From Rhizobacter sp. (GTDB taxonomy: Bacteria > Pseudomonadota > Gammaproteobacteria > Burkholderiales > Burkholderiaceae): a stretch of 11,339 nt of DNA. Made by a program: the position numbers and the translations under genes. Where the stretch lies: assembly GCA_014379885.1 (NCBI GenBank), contig JACMKW010000204.1, positions 1 to 11,339 on the forward strand. Direction: 5' to 3'. Below the pieces are notes generated by a model. That model ran no database searches and was not told where the DNA came from. It saw only the letters and a program-made list of their open reading frames with translations. Positions 6,661 through 11,339 of the stretch are shown here, in pieces. Positions within the stretch are counted from its first letter, which is position 1. Every line of letters starts with the position of its first letter.

Positions 6661-8210
6661 GGTATCTGGCCCGGCTGATCTTCATCGTCTTCACCGTCCT
6701 GCGCTTCGGCCTGGACGAGGTGGCGCTGTCGGGCTTTCGCCAACGCTGGGTGCGTGTGCTGGTGCGCTTAATGACGTTCGGGCGCAATCTCGATGCGCCG
6801 CCGGGCCGGCGGCTGCGAGTGGCGCTGGAACGGCTGGGCCCGATTTTCGTCAAGTTTGGTCAGGTGCTGTCCACGCGGCGCGACCTGCTGCCGCCCGAGG
6901 TGGCCGACGAACTCGCGAAGCTGCAAGACAGCGTGCCACCGTTTCCCGCTGCCGTGGCGCGGGCGCTGGTTGAAAAGGCCTTCGGCCGCTCCATTGAGAC
7001 GGTGTTCGCGAGCTTCGACGCCGAGCCGGTGGCCAGTGCTTCCATTGCGCAAGTGCATTTCGCGGTGCTCAAGAACGGCCGTGAAGTGGCGGTGAAGGTC
7101 TTGCGCCCCGGCATGCTGGCGGTGATCGACGACGACCTCTCGCTCTTGCGCACGCTGGCACGCTGGGTCGAACGCCTGTCGGCCGACGGCAAGCGCCTGA
7201 AGCCGCGTGAGGTCGTGGCCGAGTTCAACAACTACTTGCACGACGAGCTCGACCTCGTGCGCGAAGCCGCCAACGCCGCCCAGCTGCGGCGCAACATGAG
7301 CGGCCTGAACCTGATCATGGTGCCCGAGATGGTCTGGGACCTGTGCACCCAGAGCGTGATCGTGATGGAGCGCATGAAGGGCGTGCCCATCAGCCAGACG
7401 CAGCGGTTGCGCGATGCGGGCGTCGACATCCCCAAGCTAGCGCGCGACGGTGTCACCATCTTTTTCACCCAGGTGTTTCGCGACGGCTTCTTTCACGCCG
7501 ACATGCACCCCGGCAACATCCAGGTGAGCCTGGCGCCGGCCACCTTCGGGCGCTACATCGCGCTCGACTTCGGCATCGTGGGCACGCTCACCGAGTTCGA
7601 CAAGGAATACCTGGCGCAGAACTTCATCGCGTTCTTCCGCCGCGACTACAAGCGGGTGGCCGAGTTGCATGTCGAGTCGGGCTGGGTGCCGCCGAACACC
7701 CGCATCGACGAGCTGGAGGGTGCCATCCGCGCCGTCTGCGAGCCGCACTTCGACCGCCCGCTCAAAGACATCTCGCTGGGACAGGTGCTGCTGCGGCTGT
7801 TCCAGACCTCGCGCCGCTTCAACGTCGAGATCCAACCCCAGCTCGTGCTGCTGCAAAAGACGCTGCTCAACGTGGAAGGCCTGGGCCGCCAGCTCGACCC
7901 CGAGCTTGACCTCTGGAACACCGCCAAGCCCTTTCTCGAACGCTGGATGAACGAGCAGGTGGGGTGGCGCGGCCTTGTCGAGCGGCTCAAGAAAGAGGCG
8001 CCGCACTACGCCCAGCTGTTGCCCGAGCTGCCCCGGCTCGTGCACCAGGCGCTTCAGCCGAGCCGCAACGGCCTCGAACCCCAGCTGCTGCAGGCGCTGC
8101 TCGCCGAGCAGCGCCGCACCAATCGCCTGTTGCGTTCGGTGCTTTGGGTCGGCGTGGGCTTTGTTACGGGTTTGGTGACGACGCTGATCCTGCTGCGCTC
8201 TGGCTACTAG
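6657..8210 (+). CDS. ubiB: UbiB, atypical kinase/ATPase required for ubiquinone biosynthesis
   Basis: Member of the UbiB/ADCK/ABC1 protein-kinase-like family, needed for ubiquinone accumulation and thought to act as an ATPase handling lipid precursors at the inner membrane. The 517 residues show the family KxGQ motif (K66-F-G-Q69, then [10 protein letters not shown]), the alanine/serine-rich nucleotide loop SASIAQVH at 127-134, the VAVKV lysine K147, the catalytic loop HADMHPGN at 280-287 and the metal-binding LDFG at 303-306. A C-terminal membrane segment lies at about 494-513 ([20 protein letters not shown]). E. coli UbiB has 546 residues. The start ATG overlaps the ubiJ stop. The TAG stop shares CTAG with the stop of the convergent polyamine-binding-protein gene, leaving no room for a separate intergenic terminator. 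The frame is intact and all core motifs are present. Confidence 0.97.
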   Translation: MRYLARLIFIVFTVLRFGLDEVALSGFRQRWVRVLVRLMTFGRNLDAPPGRRLRVALERLGPIFVKFGQVLSTRRDLLPPEVADELAKLQDSVPPFPAAVARALVEKAFGRSIETVFASFDAEPVASASIAQVHFAVLKNGREVAVKVLRPGMLAVIDDDLSLLRTLARWVERLSADGKRLKPREVVAEFNNYLHDELDLVREAANAAQLRRNMSGLNLIMVPEMVWDLCTQSVIVMERMKGVPISQTQRLRDAGVDIPKLARDGVTIFFTQVFRDGFFHADMHPGNIQVSLAPATFGRYIALDFGIVGTLTEFDKEYLAQNFIAFFRRDYKRVAELHVESGWVPPNTRIDELEGAIRAVCEPHFDRPLKDISLGQVLLRLFQTSRRFNVEIQPQLVLLQKTLLNVEGLGRQLDPELDLWNTAKPFLERWMNEQVGWRGLVERLKKEAPHYAQLLPELPRLVHQALQPSRNGLEPQLLQALLAEQRRTNRLLRSVLWVGVGFVTGLVTTLILLRSGY

Positions 8211-9340
8211 CGGTTGGCCTTGAAGCTGGTGAACGTGCGGGTCTGCACGCGGCGAATGTCTTGCGGCAGGCTGTCGGGCGCGGTCATGCCGGCCAGGTCT
8301 TTGGCGCTCAGGAAGATCGACTTGTTCTCGGCCACGTCCTTGGCCACGAACTTCAGCGAAGCCTTGTTCGGGTTGGCGTAGAACACCTTGTTGGTCAGCG
8401 AGGCATGCACCTCTGGACGCATGATGTAGTTGATGAACAGGTGGGCGTTCTTCGGGTGCTTGGCATCGGCGGGGATCGCCATCGTGTCGAAGAACAGGGT
8501 GGAGCCGCTCGGCGGCACCAGGGCTTCGATGACATGGCCGTTCTTGGCCTGCATGGCGCGCGATCGGGCGATGTTGATGTCGCCTGAGTAACCCATGACG
8601 GCGCACAGCGCACCGCCGGCCAGCTCATCGATGTAGCCCGACGACGAGAAGCGGGTCACGTAGGGGCGCACCTTCTTCAGCATCTCGCCGGCGGCAGGGT
8701 AATCGGCTGCGCTGCGGCTGAAGGCCGGCTTGCCCACCTGCAGCATCGCGACCGGCAAAACTTCGGAGGCCGAGTCGAGGAAGTTGACGCCACAACTCTT
8801 CAGCTTGGCTGCGTACTTGGGGTCGAACAGCAGCGACCACGGGTTTTGCGGCATGGGCATATCACCCAGGGCTTTTTTCACCTTGTTGACATTGATGCCG
8901 ACGGTGACATAGCCCCACAACCAGTCGACCAGGTACTGGTTGCCCGGGTCGACCTTGGCCATCTGCTCCAGGATCGCCGGGTCGAGGTTGCCCCAGTTGG
9001 TGAGCAGTGAGCGGTCGAGCTTGCGCAACAGGTTGGCTTCGATCTGCTGCTTGGCGAAGTGCGCGCCAGGCACCACGATGTCGTAACCGGTTTTCCCCGC
9101 CACCAGCTTGGTGTGCAGTATCTCGTTGCTGTCGTAGTTGTCGTAGTTGACCTTGATGCCGGTTTCTTTCTCGAAGTTCTTGATCGTGTCTTCGGCGATG
9201 TAGTCGGACCAGTTGTAGATGTTCAGGACCTTGGCCTCGGGTGCCGCCGCGTCGGCGGCTCGGGCTGTGCCGGCAACAGACAGCCCGAGCAGGAGGGTGC
9301 TGGCAATCGACACGAGGCGTTGGGCGGTGATGCGGATCAC
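8207..9340 (-). CDS. PotF-like periplasmic polyamine-binding protein of an ABC transporter
   Basis: Periplasmic solute-binding protein of the spermidine/putrescine (PotD/PotF) family. Its 377 residues begin with a signal peptide whose hydrophobic core is about 11-23 and which probably ends at TARA (25-28). The mature part has [14 protein letters not shown] at 39-52, the family's polyamine-site segment. Later come KSCGVNFLD at 181-189, MGYSGDI at 249-255, [14 protein letters not shown] at 283-296 and FYANPNKA at 320-327. These align with the PotF ligand residues (Asp of W-A-G-D, Asp of FFD, Tyr of FYAN), except that Y251 replaces the PotF tryptophan. The start is GTG at 9340, fixed by AAGGAG six bases upstream (9352-9347). 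No permease or ATPase gene is adjacent: ubiB converges on one side and fmdB diverges on the other. Putrescine is the likely ligand, but another polyamine cannot be excluded. Confidence 0.93.
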   Translation of the reverse strand: MIRITAQRLVSIASTLLLGLSVAGTARAADAAAPEAKVLNIYNWSDYIAEDTIKNFEKETGIKVNYDNYDSNEILHTKLVAGKTGYDIVVPGAHFAKQQIEANLLRKLDRSLLTNWGNLDPAILEQMAKVDPGNQYLVDWLWGYVTVGINVNKVKKALGDMPMPQNPWSLLFDPKYAAKLKSCGVNFLDSASEVLPVAMLQVGKPAFSRSAADYPAAGEMLKKVRPYVTRFSSSGYIDELAGGALCAVMGYSGDINIARSRAMQAKNGHVIEALVPPSGSTLFFDTMAIPADAKHPKNAHLFINYIMRPEVHASLTNKVFYANPNKASLKFVAKDVAENKSIFLSAKDLAGMTAPDSLPQDIRRVQTRTFTSFKANR

Positions 9341-9346
9341 GTGAAG

Positions 9347-9352
9347 CTCCTT
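9347..9352 (-). promoter_or_regulatory. Strong ribosome binding site fixing a GTG start
   Basis: Minus-strand AAGGAG at 9352-9347 stands six bases before the GTG at 9340 of the polyamine-binding-protein gene. This supports the GTG as the true start. Confidence 0.8.
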
Positions 9353-9379
9353 GTGGGTACGGTGGCGAGGTGAGCAACA

Positions 9380-9385
9380 ATTATT
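9380..9385 (-). promoter_or_regulatory. Candidate -10 box of the polyamine-binding-protein gene
   Basis: Minus-strand AATAAT at 9385-9380 lies about 40 bases before the GTG start and allows a leader of about 30 bases containing the ribosome site. The base composition around it is locally AT-rich. The -35 region (TCGGAC at 9408-9403) is a poor match. Confidence 0.35.
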
Positions 9386-9396
9386 CCAGAGGCTGC

Positions 9397-9417
9397 GGTG
9401 TCGTCCGACGAAACACC
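9397..9417. repeat. Imperfect dyad in the divergent potF-like/fmdB promoter region
   Basis: GGTGTCGTC (9397-9405) is followed by a central C and by GACG-AA-ACACC (9407-9417). The arms match over nine pairs if the AA is bulged. The dyad covers the -35 regions of both candidate divergent promoters, where an operator could act on both genes. No known regulator site is recognised. Confidence 0.35.
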
Positions 9418-9426
9418 CATGCCACG

Positions 9427-9432
9427 TATAAT
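9427..9432 (+). promoter_or_regulatory. Candidate -10 box for the fmdB operon
   Basis: A perfect TATAAT at 9427-9432 lies 34 bases before the fmdB ATG. The best -35 candidate is CCGACG at 9405-9410 with a 16-bp spacer, which matches TTGACA only at GAC. The leader would be about 27 bases and contain AAAGG at 9455-9459 as ribosome site. Confidence 0.6.
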
Positions 9433-9466
9433 TGTGGGTTTTCCGTTTTGAATCAAAGGCTTAGCC

Positions 9467-9829
9467 ATGCCCATCTACGCCTATCGGTGTGAGGCCTGCG
9501 GCCACGCCAAAGACGTGCTGCAGAAAATTTCGGACCCGGTGTTGACCGACTGCCCGGCCTGCGGTGCGTCGGCCTTCAAGAAACAGGTGACCGCAGCGGG
9601 CTTTCAGCTCAAGGGCTCCGGCTGGTACGTGACCGATTTCCGAGGTGGCACCACGGCTGCGGGCGAGCCCGCCAAGCCCGGTGCCCCGGACAAGCCAGAC
9701 GCCTCGAACGCAGGCGCAGCGGCCCCGGCTGCTGCCCCTGCCGCATCGTCATCATCCGCTCCGGCTGCCAGCACCCCTGCTGCGGCTCCCCCGCCAGCCA
9801 CTGGCGGCTCGTCGTCGGGTGGCCAGTGA
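9467..9829 (+). CDS. FmdB-family zinc-ribbon protein with low-complexity Ala/Pro/Ser tail
   Basis: Small putative regulatory protein of the FmdB/CxxC-CxxC-SSSS family; its molecular role is not established. The N-terminal zinc ribbon is complete: MPIYAYRCEACGH with C8 and C11, then TDCPACG with C29 and C32, followed by KKQVTAAGFQLKGSGWYVTDF, the conserved part after the ribbon. From about residue 61 to the end at 120 the protein is almost only Ala, Pro, Ser, Gly and a few charged residues, a probably disordered tail. The ATG at 9467 has AAAGG seven bases before it. The downstream DUF502 gene starts 28 bp after the stop, so the two are probably one transcript, and aspS follows. The tail varies widely in this family, so its boundaries and sequence carry little functional information. 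Confidence 0.9.
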   Translation: MPIYAYRCEACGHAKDVLQKISDPVLTDCPACGASAFKKQVTAAGFQLKGSGWYVTDFRGGTTAAGEPAKPGAPDKPDASNAGAAAPAAAPAASSSSAPAASTPAAAPPPATGGSSSGGQ

Positions 9830-9857
9830 GCCGCGCGTACCCAACCCAAGGAACTTT

Positions 9858-10508
9858 GTGAAGAAATATCTGATCGCCGGCTTGCTGGTCTGGCTGCCGC
9901 TGGCCATCACGATCTGGGTGCTGCACTCCGTGCTGGGCCTGATGGATGACGTGTTCGGCAGCATCCTGTCCGCCTCCCAGGCGGTGCTGCCCGAGGGGGC
10001 GCGCGAGTCGCTCGAAGGCTTGCGCAAGATCCCCGGGCTGGGCGTGGTCGTGATGGTGGCCGGTCTGCTGATCACCGGCGTGTTCGCGGCCAACATCTTC
10101 GGCCAGTGGGCGCTGCGCCAGGGGCATGTGCTGCTCAACAACATCCCTATCGTCAAGTCGATCTACAGCTCGGTCAAACAGGTGTCGGACACCTTGTTCT
10201 CCAGCAGCGGCAACGCGTTTCGCGAAGCGGTGCTGGTGCAGTACCCGCGCCAGGGTTCGTGGACCATCGCGTTCGTCACCGGCAAACCAGGCGGCGAGGC
10301 GGCCATCCACCTCTCGGGCGACTACGTGAGCCTGTACGTGCCCACCACCCCCAACCCGACATCGGGCTTCTTTCTGATGGTGCCGCGCGCGGATGTGATC
10401 GCCTTGCAGATGAGTGTGGACGAGGCCTTGAAGTACGTCATCTCCATGGGCGTGGTGGCACCGCCCGTGCACGAGGCGTCCGCCGAGCCCCGAAATCAGC
10501 CGGGCTAG
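9858..10508 (+). CDS. DUF502 family inner-membrane protein
   Basis: 216-residue membrane protein of unknown function. Two transmembrane segments are clear: 4-27 (YLIAGLLVWLPLAITIWVLH) and about 60-80 (GLGVVVMVAGLLITGVFAANI). The soluble remainder holds the family hallmarks NNIPIVKSIYSSVKQVSDTL at 94-113 and VPTTPNPTSGFF at 161-172. The start is GTG at 9858 (VKKYLIAG), supported by AAGGA at 9848-9852. The open frame extends upstream to 9645, but that part overlaps fmdB and reads as arginine/proline-rich shadow. The fmdB - DUF502 - aspS order is one I associate with Burkholderiales, which suggests conserved co-transcription rather than a shared function. The family has been linked to envelope homeostasis only in a general way, and I assign no specific role. 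Confidence 0.9.
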   Translation: MKKYLIAGLLVWLPLAITIWVLHSVLGLMDDVFGSILSASQAVLPEGARESLEGLRKIPGLGVVVMVAGLLITGVFAANIFGQWALRQGHVLLNNIPIVKSIYSSVKQVSDTLFSSSGNAFREAVLVQYPRQGSWTIAFVTGKPGGEAAIHLSGDYVSLYVPTTPNPTSGFFLMVPRADVIALQMSVDEALKYVISMGVVAPPVHEASAEPRNQPG

Positions 10509-10606
10509 GCGGCCAGGCAACCGCCCAGCCCTGACGGCTTGAAACACAGCCTTGCAGCGCCTACCCCTTTGTCTTAACCGTGCTGGCGCGCCCCTGGCCG
10601 CCGCCG

Positions 10607-10612
10607 CACAAT
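10607..10612 (+). promoter_or_regulatory. Weak candidate -10 box for aspS
   Basis: CACAAT at 10607-10612 lies 25 bases before the aspS ATG in the 129-bp gap after the DUF502 gene. No good -35 hexamer is seen at 17 bp (TGGCGC). Read-through from the fmdB transcript is an alternative. A short hairpin at 10508-10525 (GGCGG/CCGCC) has no T-run. Confidence 0.25.
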
Positions 10613-10637
10613 CTCCCCCCGATCCCGGAGTGAACCC

Positions 10638-11339
10638 ATGAGAACAACCTACTGCGGCCTCGTCAGCGAAAAGCTGCTCGGCCAGACCGTCACCCTGATG
10701 GGCTGGGCCCATCGCCGCCGCGACCATGGCGGCGTGATCTTCATCGACCTGCGCGACCGCGAAGGCCTGGTGCAGATCGTCTGCGACCCCGACCGTGCCG
10801 AAACCTTCAAGGTGGCCGAAGACGTGCGCAACGAGTTCTGCCTCAAGGTCATCGGCAAGGTTCGCCCGCGCCCCACCGGCACCGAGAACAGCAACCTGAC
10901 CAGCGGCAAGATCGAAGTGCTGTGCCACGAGCTCGAGGTGCTGAACCCGAGCGTCACGCCGCCGTTCCAGCTCGACGACGAGAACCTGTCGGAAACCACG
11001 CGCCTCACGCACCGTGTGCTCGACCTGCGCCGCCCCGCGATGCAGAAGAACATGATCCTGCGCTACCGCGTGGCGATGGAGGTGCGCAAGTTCCTCGATG
11101 CCAACGGCTTCATCGACATCGAGACACCGATGCTCACCAAGAGCACGCCCGAAGGCGCGCGCGACTACTTGGTGCCCAGCCGCGTCAACGAAGGCATGTT
11201 CTTCGCGCTGCCGCAGTCGCCGCAGTTGTTCAAGCAGCTCTTGATGGTGGCCGGCTTCGACCGCTACTACCAGATCACCAAGTGCTTCCGCGACGAAGAC
11301 CTGCGCGCCGACCGCCAGCCCGAGTTCACGCAGATCGAC
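10638..11339 (+). CDS. aspS: Aspartyl-tRNA synthetase, N-terminal part cut off by the window edge
   Basis: Charges tRNA with aspartate. The 234 visible residues (of about 590-600 in bacterial-type enzymes) start [20 protein letters not shown] at an ATG preceded by CGGAG (10626-10630), seven bases away. The anticodon-binding OB-fold domain (about 1-105) includes [22 protein letters not shown]. The class II catalytic core begins near HRVLDLRRP, with [20 protein letters not shown] as motif 1 region, then [12 protein letters not shown] and the motif 2 segment [19 protein letters not shown] at the window end. H30 and G81 match the residues described in the non-discriminating Pseudomonas aeruginosa enzyme, whereas E. 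coli has leucine at 30. The enzyme may therefore also charge tRNA-Asn in a GatCAB-dependent pathway; this is an inference from two residues. The frame is intact up to the edge. Confidence 0.97.
   Translation, partial: MRTTYCGLVSEKLLGQTVTLMGWAHRRRDHGGVIFIDLRDREGLVQIVCDPDRAETFKVAEDVRNEFCLKVIGKVRPRPTGTENSNLTSGKIEVLCHELEVLNPSVTPPFQLDDENLSETTRLTHRVLDLRRPAMQKNMILRYRVAMEVRKFLDANGFIDIETPMLTKSTPEGARDYLVPSRVNEGMFFALPQSPQLFKQLLMVAGFDRYYQITKCFRDEDLRADRQPEFTQID

Noticed and set aside
9645..9857. N-terminal extension of the DUF502 protein
   Set aside because: It is an Arg/Pro/Leu-rich shadow of fmdB. The GTG at 9858 has AAGGA upstream and starts directly before the first membrane segment.
10508..10525. 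Possible terminator after the DUF502 gene
   Set aside because: The stem is only five pairs with an eight-base loop and no following T-run.
1..11339. CRISPR arrays, insertion sequences, tRNA or rRNA genes, attachment sites
   Set aside because: No regularly spaced repeats, transposase-like frames, cloverleaf-type sequences or flanking direct repeats were seen on either strand.

Overview
The window is GC-rich, densely coded chromosomal DNA. It most resembles a betaproteobacterium of the order Burkholderiales. The reasons are the gene order fmdB - DUF502 gene - aspS, the ubiJ-ubiB pair, an EpsL-like outer-membrane protein of the type seen in betaproteobacterial exopolysaccharide loci, and codon use that strongly favours G or C at third positions. 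This placement is inferred from gene content and protein character; no marker gene such as rRNA is present.

Left block (1 to about 5764, all minus strand, so transcribed right to left) is part of an exopolysaccharide locus. In transcription order it holds a WcaJ-type undecaprenyl-phosphate sugar-1-phosphate transferase, an EpsL-like outer-membrane beta-barrel, manC, fcl and gmd, the last cut by the window edge. ManC makes GDP-mannose, Gmd dehydrates it, and Fcl epimerises and reduces it to GDP-L-fucose. The WcaJ homologue starts the lipid-linked repeat unit and the barrel is probably involved in export. Gaps are 8 to about 60 bp, consistent with one operon. It probably makes a fucose-containing polymer. 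The glycosyltransferases, polymerase and flippase are not in view and may lie beyond the left edge.

Middle (about 5765-6126) is roughly 360 bp without a gene, between the divergent exopolysaccharide genes and ubiJ. It holds a bulged 13-bp hairpin overlapping a sigma54-like promoter that points into the exopolysaccharide genes, a TTCACAC/GTGTGAA dyad, a 14-bp perfect palindrome, and a -10 box seven bases before the ubiJ start codon.

Right block: ubiJ and ubiB (plus strand, ATGA overlap) serve ubiquinone synthesis. They converge on an orphan PotF-like polyamine-binding protein gene (minus strand), and the two stop codons share one CTAG. A 126-bp divergent promoter region then separates that gene from fmdB, a DUF502 membrane-protein gene and aspS (plus strand, cut by the right edge).

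The genes themselves belong to known families. I do not see convincing evidence for a new biological system. The most open questions concern control of the exopolysaccharide operon from the gene-free middle region.
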